NCBI RefSeq assembly: GCF_003010965.1
Contig: NZ_PGGM01000001.1
Span: forward strand, 248,001 to 312,000
From: Phyllobacterium sophorae
GTDB taxonomy: Bacteria; Pseudomonadota; Alphaproteobacteria; Rhizobiales; Rhizobiaceae
Length of the DNA: 64,000 nucleotides
Direction: 5' to 3'
Shown here: positions 17,926-27,254 of the stretch, in pieces
Layout of the letters: the number at the start of each line of letters is the position of its first letter
How positions within the stretch are numbered: position 1 is the stretch's first letter
Notes under the pieces: generated by a model
What the model was told of the DNA's origin: nothing
The model's database searches: none
Seen by the model: only the letters and a program-made list of their open reading frames with translations
Made by a program: the position numbers and the translations under genes

Positions 17926-18990
17926 ATGAACGACAAAGATATCTTCCCCGCACTTGACCGCATCGCCGATGTCATTCTCAGGCTGTGCCTGATAATGAGC
18001 TGGCTGATGCTGGCCGCGTTTCTGGTTATCGCTTTCAGCGCCCGCGCGCGGGCGGAAGGAATTAGCTGCGGTGGCCGCGACCTGATTGCGGAGATGGCGA
18101 AGTCCGACCCGGTCAAGCTCGACGCCCTGCGCAAAGAGGCCGCGGAAACTGAAAACGGCAAGGGACTGCTCTGGAAGATCGAAAAGCCGGGCGTGAAGCC
18201 ATCCTACCTGTTTGGCACCATGCATCTTACTGATCCGCGCGTACTCAAACTTTCCGGCGCCGCTGAAGCCGCGTATCAGGGAGCCGATACGATCGTCATC
18301 GAAACGGACGAGGTGCTCGACTCCAAGGCACCGTTGAAGGTGATGGCGGACACGCCCGATTTGATGATGTTCACCAATGGACAGACCCTCGACAAGCTCA
18401 TTCCCAAAGACAAGCTTGAGACCGTCAAGGCCGCGCTTTCGAAACGCGGCATCTCGCTCGCCGCTGTAAATCGCATGCAGCCATGGATACTCACCAGCAT
18501 GCTTGCCATGCCCGCCTGCGAACTTGCGCGCAAGAAGGAAGGCACCGATTTTCTCGATATCAAGCTCGCTGAAGAGGCAAAAAACAGCGGCAAGCGAATC
18601 GCTGGTCTTGAAACCATCAAGGATCAGCTGAGTGCGATGGCTTCGCTGCCCATACAGTTCCACGTTGACGGTTTGATCGAAACGCTGGCGCTGGGCCCGG
18701 AACTGCCCGATGTCTTTGAAACGATGACCGTACTCTATACGCAAGGCGATATTGGCATGATCTTCCCGCTGATGCGCTCGGTCTCTCCCGACGGAATTGA
18801 AAGTGGCAGCAACTATGCAGAGTTTGAAGAGAAGATGATCAACACCCGCAATCGAACCATGGCGGAACGGGCTATGCCGATCGTTGACGAAGGCAATGCG
18901 TTCATTGCGGTCGGTGCCTTGCATCTTCCGGGAGAGCAAGGTCTCGTTTCATTGCTGAAACACAAGGGCTATACAATCACAGCTCAATGA
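17926..18990 (+). CDS. TraB/GumN family protein
   Basis: 354 residues. One membrane segment near the N-terminus (about residues 19-43, LCLIMSWLMLAAFLVIAFSA) acts as a signal or anchor; the rest is the TraB/GumN domain, related to the erythromycin-esterase/Tiki fold. The family motifs GTMHLTDPRV and VGALHLPGEQGLV carry the conserved GxxH pairs expected to bind metal. Predicted periplasmic or membrane-bound, possibly a metalloprotease; the substrate is unknown. It follows xerC by 64 nt on the same strand. Confidence 0.83.
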   Translation: MNDKDIFPALDRIADVILRLCLIMSWLMLAAFLVIAFSARARAEGISCGGRDLIAEMAKSDPVKLDALRKEAAETENGKGLLWKIEKPGVKPSYLFGTMHLTDPRVLKLSGAAEAAYQGADTIVIETDEVLDSKAPLKVMADTPDLMMFTNGQTLDKLIPKDKLETVKAALSKRGISLAAVNRMQPWILTSMLAMPACELARKKEGTDFLDIKLAEEAKNSGKRIAGLETIKDQLSAMASLPIQFHVDGLIETLALGPELPDVFETMTVLYTQGDIGMIFPLMRSVSPDGIESGSNYAEFEEKMINTRNRTMAERAMPIVDEGNAFIAVGALHLPGEQGLVSLLKHKGYTITAQ

Positions 18991-19075
18991 CCAGCCGGAG
19001 CAAGTATTTTTCCCCGAAGCGCACGTATAAACACGATAGCGTTCCGAAGAAATCCTCTCAATTCCTGGTTATTCT

Positions 19076-19100
19076 GGAACTTAATAGCGAAATAGCCGTT
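19076..19100 (+). promoter_or_regulatory. EcfG/RpoE2-type general stress promoter
   Basis: GGAAC (19076-19080), 16 nt, CGTT (19097-19100): an exact match to the alphaproteobacterial EcfG consensus, 43 nt before the start codon of the Pro/Ala-rich membrane protein. A GGAGG-like ribosome binding site lies between. Confidence 0.72.
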
Positions 19101-19143
19101 ATTCGTTCATCCTTGTGTAAAGGAATGTCACGGAGGACGCAAA

Positions 19144-19473
19144 ATGACCTATGATCCAAACTTGCAGCGGCCAATGGAAACCGATCCGATGAATCCTAAA
19201 ACCACTGTGATCAAGTCGGGCGGCGGCAGTGGCTTTCTTATTGCTGGCATCCTGATCGCCGCGCTGGTGGTCGGTGGTTACTATTACCTGAACCGCAGCG
19301 GTACCGAGATGGACGTCCCAGCTCCGCCAGCACCGACGAGTGAGGCGCCTGCTCCGGCAGCCCCCGCAGCACCTGATGCGATGGCCCCAGCACCAAAAGC
19401 TCCGGCTCCCGCTGAGCCTGCTCCGGCGCCGTCTACAACGCCAGCGCCCACTGCACCGGCTCCTGCTCAGTAA
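19144..19473 (+). CDS. Pro/Ala-rich single-pass membrane protein, stress type
   Basis: 109 residues. A short polar N-terminus, one membrane span (about residues 26-48, GFLIAGILIAALVVGGYYYL), then a low-complexity tail of alternating Ala-Pro motifs (about 55-109) that would extend into the periplasm. The start has a CGGAGGACGC site. No known domain; similar small proteins are common in Rhizobiales. The EcfG-type promoter upstream makes it a likely member of the general stress response. A strong bidirectional terminator follows. Confidence 0.7.
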   Translation: MTYDPNLQRPMETDPMNPKTTVIKSGGGSGFLIAGILIAALVVGGYYYLNRSGTEMDVPAPPAPTSEAPAPAAPAAPDAMAPAPKAPAPAEPAPAPSTTPAPTAPAPAQ

Positions 19474-19495
19474 TCTAGAGTGTAAGCCAGAATGC

Positions 19496-19525
19496 AAAAA
19501 AGGCCCGGAATTCCGGGCCTTTTTC
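19496..19525. terminator. Bidirectional rho-independent terminator
   Basis: A near-loopless perfect palindrome with A and T flanks (AAAAAGGCCCGGAATT, then its complement ending in TTTTT). It ends the Pro/Ala-rich gene on the plus strand and lpd on the minus strand. Confidence 0.93.
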
Positions 19526-19541
19526 CTTGCAATACTGGAAA

Positions 19542-20948
19542 TCACATGTGGATCGGTTTGAAGAACGTGGCGAGGGCTGCTTCGCGCACGGCCTCCGACA
19601 TGGTTGGGTGCGCATGCGTCGTACGCGCCAGATCTTCCGATGAGCCGCCGAATTCCATCAGTACAGTTGCTTCATGGATCATTTCGCCAGCCCCATAACC
19701 GACAATGTGCACGCCCAGCACCCTATCGCTGGCCTTGTCGGCAAGGATCTTGACGAAACCGTCTGTGTGCAACATGGCTCGCGCACGTCCATTGGCCGTG
19801 AACGGAAATTTACCGGCTTTGTATTCGATGCCTGCAGCCTTGAGCTCTTCCTCGGTCTTGCCGACAGAGGCAACTTCGGGCTGGGTATAGACGACACTGG
19901 GGATGGCGTCGTAATTGACGTGACCAACCTGCCCTGCAAGGATCTCGGCGACGGCAATGCCTTCATCTTCCGCCTTGTGCGCCAGCATCGCTCCCTCAAC
20001 GACATCGCCAATGGCGTAAATGCCTGGAACATTGGTCTGCCAATGGTCGTTTATGGCGACGCGGCCGCGATCATCCACGGCAACGCCGGCCTCCTTCAGT
20101 CCAAGGCCGTCCGTATAGGGCTTTCGGCCGGTGGATACGAGCACGACATCGGCGTCGATCGTCTGAACTTCACCGCCCTTGACCGGCTCGAACGTAACCT
20201 TGGCGCCCTTACCCGATTTTTCAACGCCGGTAACCTTCGCACCCATTTTGAACTCGATCCCCTGCTTTTCCAGCATACGCTGGAACTGCCGCGAGATATC
20301 ACCGTCCATGGGTCCGAGAATCTTGTCCAGGAATTCAACCACGGTCACCTTTGATCCAAGGCGGCTCCAGACCGAACCAAGCTCTAGACCAATCACGCCA
20401 CCGCCGACAACGACGAGATGTTCCGGCACTTTCTGGAATTCCAATGCCCCAGTTGAGGACACGATGACCTTTTCGTCAAACTCGACATCCACCCCCGGAA
20501 TACCCGCGACATCCGAACCGGTGGCAATAACGATGTTCTTCGTCTCGATTTCCTGAGCCGAACCGTCTTCAGCGGTTACCGAGACCCTGCCGGCAGCAAC
20601 GACCTTGCCCGTACCCATGAACGTATCGATCTTGTTCTTCTTGAACAGAAACGCTACGCCATTGACGTTGGCTTCCACTGTTGCGTCCTTATGGGCGAGC
20701 ATTGCCTTCAGATTGAGCTTGGGCGTGCCTACTTCGACGCCGAGAGTGGCGTGAGAATGACCCGCCTCATGGAATACTTCCGAAGCGTGCAGCATCGCTT
20801 TTGAAGGAATGCAGCCAATATTGAGGCAGGTTCCGCCAAAGGTAGGGCGCTTCTCGATCACCGCGGTCTTCAGGCCGAGTTGCGCGGCCTTGATCGCGCA
20901 CACATAGCCGCCCGGACCTGTTCCGATGACGACGACATCATATGCCAT
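19542..20948 (-). CDS. lpd: Dihydrolipoyl dehydrogenase
   Basis: 468 residues. E3 flavoenzyme that reoxidises the lipoyl arm of 2-oxoacid dehydrogenase complexes; here most likely the partner of SucA and SucB. The N-terminal FAD site (VVVIGTGPGGYVCAIKAAQLG), the redox disulfide GGTCLNIGCIPSKAML, the NAD site (VVVGGGVIGLELGSVW) and the C-terminal catalytic His (TTHAHPTMSEAVREA) are intact. The ATG at 20948 has an AGAAGGA site; upstream residues in frame are leader. Separated from sucB by four other genes on the same strand. Confidence 0.96.
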   Translation of the reverse strand: MAYDVVVIGTGPGGYVCAIKAAQLGLKTAVIEKRPTFGGTCLNIGCIPSKAMLHASEVFHEAGHSHATLGVEVGTPKLNLKAMLAHKDATVEANVNGVAFLFKKNKIDTFMGTGKVVAAGRVSVTAEDGSAQEIETKNIVIATGSDVAGIPGVDVEFDEKVIVSSTGALEFQKVPEHLVVVGGGVIGLELGSVWSRLGSKVTVVEFLDKILGPMDGDISRQFQRMLEKQGIEFKMGAKVTGVEKSGKGAKVTFEPVKGGEVQTIDADVVLVSTGRKPYTDGLGLKEAGVAVDDRGRVAINDHWQTNVPGIYAIGDVVEGAMLAHKAEDEGIAVAEILAGQVGHVNYDAIPSVVYTQPEVASVGKTEEELKAAGIEYKAGKFPFTANGRARAMLHTDGFVKILADKASDRVLGVHIVGYGAGEMIHEATVLMEFGGSSEDLARTTHAHPTMSEAVREAALATFFKPIHM

Positions 20949-20981
20949 GATTGATTCCTTCTTCTGTGGGCTCACGCGAAA

Positions 20982-21512
20982 TTATTGTTCGGGGACGCAT
21001 TCTTTGAAACGAAAGACTTCCCAGGGGAAAGTCTCGATGGGTTTTTCAAGTTTGAAATTGAAGCCACTCATGGAGCTGGAAAAATCTGGCAGAAGCAACG
21101 CTTGCGCGGCTGGTTCCTTGGCTTTTGGCAGAAGATCCGCGTCGGCGCCTTCCTTCAGCGCATAAATGACGCCTTGCCAAACCGTGCATGCCCGCAGCTC
21201 GTCGCCCGTGACGTCACCGCCCGGGCACCTGTACATGACCATGCCGTTGGGGCGGGCCACACCCTCGTTCCACATGACCACGCCATCCAGCTTCACGTCG
21301 CTGTCGTTCAGCTGGATTGTGAACTCATTCGACGTCATCACCGGCTGATCTTCCGGAACATGCCTGAAGGTCAGGGTATAGGTGTCATCCCTGTCCGCGT
21401 AGACGGCGCGGTCCTGCGTGCAGGCGGCAAATGCCGGCGTCGCAAGCAATGAAACAACCACCGCGAGAATGGCGGCGTTACTTCCAGGATGGTGGCGAGC
21501 GCGTAAAGCCAT
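20982..21512 (-). CDS. Secreted hypothetical protein
   Basis: 176 residues from the ATG at 21512. It has a signal peptide (AAILAVVVSLLATPAFA, cleavage before ACTQD). The mature part contains four cysteines (ACTQD, YRCPGG, RACTVW, KECVPEQ), probably two disulfides, and no domain that I recognise. It lies between the LysE gene (8 nt) and lpd (33 nt) on one strand, so it is probably transcribed with them. Function unknown. Confidence 0.65.
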   Translation of the reverse strand: MALRARHHPGSNAAILAVVVSLLATPAFAACTQDRAVYADRDDTYTLTFRHVPEDQPVMTSNEFTIQLNDSDVKLDGVVMWNEGVARPNGMVMYRCPGGDVTGDELRACTVWQGVIYALKEGADADLLPKAKEPAAQALLLPDFSSSMSGFNFKLEKPIETFPWEVFRFKECVPEQ

Positions 21513-21520
21513 CAAATATT

Positions 21521-22165
21521 CTAGCTCGCTTGGCTGCTGGCAAGCTTGACGCCGAGCCCGATGAATACGAGCCCGGTGACGCGGTTGAACCAGCGGCCCC
21601 AGGCGACAAAGCGGTCACGAACGGATTGCATCGTGAAAAAGACGGATACGGCGACGAACCAGCAAATCAATGCGGTTGTCATGACCATGCCGTAGCCGGC
21701 CTGAATGAGGATGGGCGTCTCGTGGCTGACCAGTGCCGAGAACAGCGACAGGAAGAACAGCACGGCTTTCGGGTTCAGAGCATTGGTGACGAAGCCCATG
21801 AGAAAGCAGCGCAATGCAGAGAGCTGCTTGGCTGACTCGCTTTCATCCATTCCAGCCGGAGCTTCCGGTGCCGGGGCGCGTAACGCCTTGACGCCGAGAT
21901 AGAACAGATAGGCAGCACCGGCCCATTTGAGCATTCCAAAAAGATAGAGCGACTTCGACACGATAAGCCCGAGCCCAAGCACCGTGTAGCTGATATGAAA
22001 CAGCAGCGATGTGCCAATGCCGAAGCTGGTGATAATGGCGCTGCGCCGCCCGTGCACAATGCTCTGCCGGACGACAAGCGCAAAGTCGGCTCCCGGCGAC
22101 ACGACCATGATCGAGAATACCGCCATCAGACCGAGAAGCTCGTAGAAATAATGCGACATGGTCAT
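21521..22165 (-). CDS. LysE/RhtB family exporter
   Basis: 214 residues. Inner-membrane exporter of the LysE/RhtB superfamily with about six membrane spans and the signature VVSPGADFALVVRQSI near the N-terminus; the usual SPGP motif reads SPGA here. It probably exports amino acids or derivatives. The start overlaps the stop of the VOC gene by ATGA (22162-22165), so translation is coupled. Confidence 0.87.
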   Translation of the reverse strand: MTMSHYFYELLGLMAVFSIMVVSPGADFALVVRQSIVHGRRSAIITSFGIGTSLLFHISYTVLGLGLIVSKSLYLFGMLKWAGAAYLFYLGVKALRAPAPEAPAGMDESESAKQLSALRCFLMGFVTNALNPKAVLFFLSLFSALVSHETPILIQAGYGMVMTTALICWFVAVSVFFTMQSVRDRFVAWGRWFNRVTGLVFIGLGVKLASSQAS

Positions 22166-22587
22166 GCTCCACCAAGTGGCGCGTTGAACGCCCAGACATG
22201 GCCAAACGGGTCCTTCACGCGGCCGTAGCGCGCATTCCAGAACGTATCTTCAACGGGCATGACGAGCGTTGCACCAGCCTTGACAGCACGGTCAACCGCC
22301 TGGTCGACTTCCGCAGCTTTCGGCAGGTTGATATTGATCGCGACACTCGCACCGCCACGACTCTGAGGCGACAGAACATCGCCCCCATATTCCGGAAACT
22401 CGTCGTGCATCATGATGGTGCCGCCAAACAGCGATAAATTGGCGTGCATGACGCGCTTTCCATCCTCGGTCATCTGTTTGAAGGTGTTTTTGGCACCGAA
22501 GGCTTTTTCATAGAAAGCGATCGCTTCAAGGCCGTCTTTGACGCAGATGTGGGGCTCTACTGGCGGGTAATTCGGTACATCAGCCAT
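22162..22587 (-). CDS. VOC family (PhnB-like glyoxalase/bleomycin-type) protein
   Basis: 141 residues. A vicinal-oxygen-chelate fold: HICVKDGLEAIAFYEKAFGAK, then HANLSLFGGTIMMHDEFPE, and the C-terminal half VDQAVDRAVKAGATLVMPVEDTFWNARYGRVKDPFGHVWAF. The order and motifs are those of PhnB-like proteins; the metal-binding residues are partly conserved. Substrate unknown. Coupled by overlap to the LysE exporter, which suggests that the pair handles the same compound. Confidence 0.83.
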   Translation of the reverse strand: MADVPNYPPVEPHICVKDGLEAIAFYEKAFGAKNTFKQMTEDGKRVMHANLSLFGGTIMMHDEFPEYGGDVLSPQSRGGASVAININLPKAAEVDQAVDRAVKAGATLVMPVEDTFWNARYGRVKDPFGHVWAFNAPLGGA

Positions 22588-22767
22588 TTTGCTTTGCCTT
22601 TCATCCTATGCCGGTGAACGGATCGACCGGCAGATCATTGATATGAGACATCACAACCGACCAAACGCGCATCCTTGGTTTGGCGCTTGGCCATGGAGAT
22701 CATGCGATTTCAGTCCGATGCACCATCGGGGCCACACAATTGCGGCCCCGTTTGATCGAAGGCTGTA

Positions 22768-24057
22768 TCAGAGATCGAGAACGAGACGCTCCGGATCCTC
22801 GAGGCTTTCCTTTACGCGGACGAGGAAAGTTACTGCTTCCTTGCCGTCAACAATGCGATGGTCGTAGCTCAGTGCCAGGTACATCATCGGGCGGATAACG
22901 ATTTGCCCGCCAACGACAACCGGACGGTCCTGGATCTTGTGCATGCCAAGAATACCGGACTGCGGTGCATTGAGAATAGGCGAGGACATGAGCGAACCAT
23001 AAACACCACCATTGGAAATGGTGAAGGTGCCGCCCTGCATGTCAGCCATTGAAAGTGCACCGTCCCGTGCGGCCTTGCCGAGACGGCCGATTTCCTTTTC
23101 GATCTCGGCGATCGACATCTGGTCCGCATTGCGTACGACCGGAACGACGAGCCCCTTGTCCGTGCCGACGGCAACGCCAACATGGGCAAAGTTCTTGTAG
23201 ATGATGTCCGTGCCGTCGATCTCGGCGTTAACCGCCGGAATTTCTTTCAAAGCATGCGTTACAGCCTTGGTGAAAAACCCCATGAAGCCAAGCTTGACAC
23301 CATGCTTCTTTTCGAAAATTTCCTTGTAGCGATTTCGCAGGTCCATCACCGCCGACATATCCACCTCATTGTAGGTGGTCAGCATGGCGGCTGTGCTCTG
23401 TGCATCCTTGAGGCGCTTGGCAATAGTCTGCCGCAGCCGGGTCATCTTCACGCGCTCTTCGCGCGATGCGTCATCAGCGGGCGATGCCGGACGCGCGACG
23501 GCTTTCGGCGCTTCGGCCGCGGGCTGAGCAGGGATGCCCTTGGCAACAGCATCGAGTACATCGCCCTTCAAAACCTGACCGCGCTTGCCGGAACCTTCCA
23601 CCTGCGAGGCGGAAACGCCTTTTTCAGCCAGAAGCTTCGAAGCTGCCGGGGAAGCCGGCATTTCGCTTGGTTTGCGTTCGGCGATAGCCGGTTCGCCGGC
23701 AACTTCGGCGGTCTTTGCCGCAGCCTCGCCGGTGGTGGCTGCAGCCGCCGCTCCGGATGCCTGGGCAACGGCGGCCGGTGCCGGCTCCGCCGTCTTGGTT
23801 GGGGCGGCTCCCGCACCATCGCCAGAGCCAATCATTCCGAGCAAAGCGCCAACTTCAACCGTGTCGCCTTCCTTGGCGGTGATTTCAGCCAGCGATCCGG
23901 CAGCCGCCGCCGGAACCTCTATCGTTACCTTGTCGGTTTCAAGTTCCACCAGGGGTTCATCAACGGCAATGGCCTCGCCGACCTTCTTGAACCACTTGCC
24001 AATGGTCGCTTCGGAAACGGATTCGCCCAGCGTTGGGACGCGGATTTCGGTTGCCAT
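22768..24057 (-). CDS. sucB: 2-oxoglutarate dehydrogenase E2 (dihydrolipoyl succinyltransferase)
   Basis: 429 residues. E2 core of the 2-oxoglutarate dehydrogenase complex. N-terminal lipoyl domain with the modified lysine in [10 protein letters not shown] (about residue 43); an Ala/Pro-rich linker; the E1/E3-binding domain ([32 protein letters not shown]); and the catalytic acyltransferase domain ending with the active-site [13 protein letters not shown]. One lipoyl domain, as usual. It follows sucA by 33 nt. Confidence 0.97.
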   Translation of the reverse strand: MATEIRVPTLGESVSEATIGKWFKKVGEAIAVDEPLVELETDKVTIEVPAAAAGSLAEITAKEGDTVEVGALLGMIGSGDGAGAAPTKTAEPAPAAVAQASGAAAAATTGEAAAKTAEVAGEPAIAERKPSEMPASPAASKLLAEKGVSASQVEGSGKRGQVLKGDVLDAVAKGIPAQPAAEAPKAVARPASPADDASREERVKMTRLRQTIAKRLKDAQSTAAMLTTYNEVDMSAVMDLRNRYKEIFEKKHGVKLGFMGFFTKAVTHALKEIPAVNAEIDGTDIIYKNFAHVGVAVGTDKGLVVPVVRNADQMSIAEIEKEIGRLGKAARDGALSMADMQGGTFTISNGGVYGSLMSSPILNAPQSGILGMHKIQDRPVVVGGQIVIRPMMYLALSYDHRIVDGKEAVTFLVRVKESLEDPERLVLDL

Positions 24058-24090
24058 GTTCTCGCTCTTCCGTTGATTTTCTTTTGTTAA

Positions 24091-27000
24091 TCAAGAACCC
24101 AAAGCATCTTCAAGCAATGCTTCGAGCTGTGCAAGGTGTTTGGACATCAGACCAGTTGCGGTCGATGCGGCGGCAGGACGTCCGGTATAACGGACACGCT
24201 GATGCTTCGCATCGATATGCGCCAGGACCCATTCCAGATAGGGATCGATAAAGGCCCAGGCACCCATGTTCTTGGGTTCTTCCTGGCACCAGACCATTTC
24301 CGCATTGCGGAAGCGGGAAAGTTCGGTGATCAAAGCCTTTGCCGGGAACGGATAAAGCTGCTCGACGCGCAAGAGATAAACGTCGTCGATGCCGCGCTTT
24401 TCGCGCTCCTCGTAAAGGTCGTAATAGACCTTGCCCGAACACAGAACGACGCGACGGATCTTCGAATCCTTCTGCAGCTTGATCGGCTGATCTTTCAGGA
24501 GCTGCGCATCATCCCACAGCAAGCGATGGAATGATGAATCACCCGTGAAATCGCCGATCGACGAGACCGCCCGCTTGTGACGCAGCAGGGACTTCGGTGT
24601 CATCAGGATCAGGGGCTTGCGGAAGTCACGCTTCATCTGGCGGCGCAGGATATGGAAGTAGTTGGCAGGCGTCGTGCAGTTCGCAACCTGCATGTTATCT
24701 TCCGCACAAAGCTGCAGATAGCGCTCGAGACGGGCCGATGAGTGTTCTGGTCCCTGCCCCTCATAGCCATGCGGCAACAGGCAGACGAGACCCGACATGC
24801 GCAGCCATTTGCGCTCGCCCGATGAAATGAACTGGTCGAAGATGACCTGAGCACCGTTGGCGAAATCGCCGAACTGCGCTTCCCACAGGGTGAGCGCACG
24901 CGGATCAGACAGCGAATAGCCATATTCGAAGCCGAGAACCGCCTCCTCTGAGAGCATCGAATTGATGACTTCGTAGAGCGCCTGACCCTTTTGCAGATTG
25001 TTGAGCGGGATATAGCGCTGTTCAGTGTCCTGATCGTAGAGCACCGAATGGCGCTGGCTGAATGTGCCGCGTTCGACATCCTGACCCGACAGGCGCACCG
25101 GATGCCCCTCCGTTACGAGGGACCCGAACGCCAAGGCTTCCGCCGTTGCCCAGTCGAAGCCTTCGCCAGTCTCTATCATCTTCGCGCGGTTGTCCTGGAA
25201 ACGCTGGATGGTCCTGTGCACGTTGAGGCCCGCCGGAACCTCGGCAAGCTTCTTGCCGATCTCCTTGAGCGTCTTCACTGGCAGTCCGGTTTTGCCCCTG
25301 CGCTGTTCATCGGCATTATCGGCCGTACGCAGACCGCTCCAGGCGCCGTCCAGCCAGTCGGCCTTGTTCGGCTTGTAGGCCTGGCCTGCCTCGAACTCCT
25401 GCTCGAGCGCTTCGCGCCATGATGCGCGCATCTTATCGAGATCGGCCTCGGTGATGAGACCTTCCTCGATCAGCTTGGCCGAATACAGCTGAACCGTAGT
25501 CTTCTGGCCGCGGATAGTCTTGTACATGATCGGCTGTGTGAACGCCGGCTCGTCGCCCTCATTGTGGCCGAAACGGCGATAGCAGAACATGTCAATAACG
25601 ACCGGCTTGTGGAACGTCATGCGGTATTCTGTGGCAATTTTAGCCACATAAACAACAGCTTCGGGATCGTCACCATTAACGTGGAAGATCGGCGCTTCGA
25701 TCATCTTCGCGACATCGGAGGGATAAGGCGAGGATCGCGAAAAACGTGGATTGGTAGTAAAGCCGATCTGGTTGTTGATGATGAAATGCACGGTACCGGC
25801 AACGCGGTGGCCGCGCAGGCCAGAAAGCCCAAGGCACTCGGCAACCACGCCCTGGCCGGCAAAGGCCGCGTCGCCATGCAGAAGCAGCGGCATGACCTTT
25901 GAACGCTCGGACAATGGCACGATTTCGTCGCGGTCGCGCCCGCAAAGCAGGTCCTGCTTTGCGCGCGCCTTGCCCATGACAACCGGATTGACGATTTCGA
26001 GGTGCGAGGGGTTGGCTGTCAAAGACAGGTGCACCTTGTTGCCGTCGAACTCGCGGTCGGACGACGCACCGAGGTGGTATTTCACGTCGCCGGAACCTTC
26101 GACATCGTCCGGAGTATAGGAACCGCCCTTGAATTCATGAAAAATTGCGCGGTGCGGCTTGCGCATGAACTGGCTGAGAACGTTGAGCCGGCCGCGATGG
26201 GCCATACCAAGGACGATTTCCTTCAGGCCCATGGAACCGCCGCGCTTGACGATCTGTTCCAGCGCCGGAATGAGCGACTCCCCGCCATCAAGGCCGAAGC
26301 GCTTCGTGCCCTTGTATTTGACGTCGATAAACTGCTCGAAGCCTTCTGCCTCGATCAGCTTCGACAGGATCGCCTTCTTGCCTTCTGCGGTGAACGCGAC
26401 ACCCTTGTCCGGTCCCTCGATGCGCTCCTGGATCCAGGATTTTTCCACCGGATCGGATATGTGCATGAACTCGACACCGATCGTCGAGCAATAGGTGCGC
26501 TTGAGGATGTCGAGCATTTGCGGGATCGTCGCATATTCGAGACCCAGCACGTTATCGATGAATATCTTGCGATCGTAATCGGCCGGAGAGAAGCCGTAGC
26601 TCTCGGGCGACAGCTCGTTATAGTCTTCCTTGACTTCGGCAAGACCAAGTGGATCGAGTTTCGCATGCAAATGACCGCGCATGCGATAGGCGCGGATCAT
26701 CATGATCGCACGCACGGAATCGCGCGCCGCGTGAATGATTTCCGAGTCCGATGCAGACGTCAATGGCGCGGCCACGCCGTTCGTTGCAGCGGAGCCGTTT
26801 GCACCCTTGGCCTTCAGCTTGTCCGTGATATGCTTTTCGACTTCACCCCAGTTGCCGTCAAGCGCCGAGACGAGCTCGCCATTGCCCGCGATGGGCCAGT
26901 TCGGTTTCTCCCAGGATGCGCCCTTCGCATTCTTGAGAACATCGTCCTTGGTGTCGTTGAGATTGGCGAAAAATTCCTGCCATTCGGCACCAACCGATGC

Positions 27001-27108
27001 CGGATCCTTTTCATACTGCGCATGCAGTTCCTCGATATAGTGGGCATTGCCACCATAGAGAAACGAGGTAAGCGCAAAAATGTCGTTGGCCTGTTCTTGA
27101 CGTGCCAT
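24091..27108 (-). CDS. sucA: 2-oxoglutarate dehydrogenase E1
   Basis: 1005 residues. Thiamine-diphosphate-dependent E1 that decarboxylates 2-oxoglutarate. The E1o N-terminal peptide that binds E2 is present (TSFLYGGNAHYIEELHAQYEKDP), as are HRGRLNVLSQFMRKP, LLHGDAAFAGQGVVAECL, the ThDP region (NQIGFTTNPRFSRSS) and the C-terminal AWAFIDPYLEWVL. I use the ATG at 27108 (MARQEQANDIF), the family N-terminus; an ATG at 27162 would add 18 unusual residues. It lies downstream of sucD, with paired hairpins in between. Confidence 0.97.
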   Translation of the reverse strand: MARQEQANDIFALTSFLYGGNAHYIEELHAQYEKDPASVGAEWQEFFANLNDTKDDVLKNAKGASWEKPNWPIAGNGELVSALDGNWGEVEKHITDKLKAKGANGSAATNGVAAPLTSASDSEIIHAARDSVRAIMMIRAYRMRGHLHAKLDPLGLAEVKEDYNELSPESYGFSPADYDRKIFIDNVLGLEYATIPQMLDILKRTYCSTIGVEFMHISDPVEKSWIQERIEGPDKGVAFTAEGKKAILSKLIEAEGFEQFIDVKYKGTKRFGLDGGESLIPALEQIVKRGGSMGLKEIVLGMAHRGRLNVLSQFMRKPHRAIFHEFKGGSYTPDDVEGSGDVKYHLGASSDREFDGNKVHLSLTANPSHLEIVNPVVMGKARAKQDLLCGRDRDEIVPLSERSKVMPLLLHGDAAFAGQGVVAECLGLSGLRGHRVAGTVHFIINNQIGFTTNPRFSRSSPYPSDVAKMIEAPIFHVNGDDPEAVVYVAKIATEYRMTFHKPVVIDMFCYRRFGHNEGDEPAFTQPIMYKTIRGQKTTVQLYSAKLIEEGLITEADLDKMRASWREALEQEFEAGQAYKPNKADWLDGAWSGLRTADNADEQRRGKTGLPVKTLKEIGKKLAEVPAGLNVHRTIQRFQDNRAKMIETGEGFDWATAEALAFGSLVTEGHPVRLSGQDVERGTFSQRHSVLYDQDTEQRYIPLNNLQKGQALYEVINSMLSEEAVLGFEYGYSLSDPRALTLWEAQFGDFANGAQVIFDQFISSGERKWLRMSGLVCLLPHGYEGQGPEHSSARLERYLQLCAEDNMQVANCTTPANYFHILRRQMKRDFRKPLILMTPKSLLRHKRAVSSIGDFTGDSSFHRLLWDDAQLLKDQPIKLQKDSKIRRVVLCSGKVYYDLYEEREKRGIDDVYLLRVEQLYPFPAKALITELSRFRNAEMVWCQEEPKNMGAWAFIDPYLEWVLAHIDAKHQRVRYTGRPAAASTATGLMSKHLAQLEALLEDALGS

Positions 27109-27186
27109 GTTCGTGACCGGAGCTTCTACTCCGTCTCCCTTTGTAAGAGTGCACCCGCTCATCTTAAACCAGTGTCACTCTGGGTT

Positions 27187-27234
27187 GGGGCCCGAATGGC
27201 CCCGTGGACCGATCGGGGCGACAATCGCCCCGAT
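27187..27234 (-). promoter_or_regulatory. Tandem hairpins between sucD and sucA
   Basis: Two GC-rich stems, 27212-27234 (ATCGGGGCGA / TCGCCCCGAT, loop CAA on the plus strand) and 27187-27203 (GGGGCC / GGCCCC). No T-tract follows on the minus strand, so they are more likely an attenuator, pause or processing site inside the sucCDAB message than a full stop. Confidence 0.6.
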
Positions 27235-27254
27235 TCATTCTTGCTATCCTGATC

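Noticed and set aside
22727-22750. Hairpin CGGGGCC / GGCCCCG after sucB as its terminator
   Set aside because: On the minus strand no T-tract follows; it may be a 3' end structure but I cannot support termination.
26002-27252. 416-codon open frame antisense to sucA
   Set aside because: Shadow of the conserved E1 gene; no recognisable protein features.
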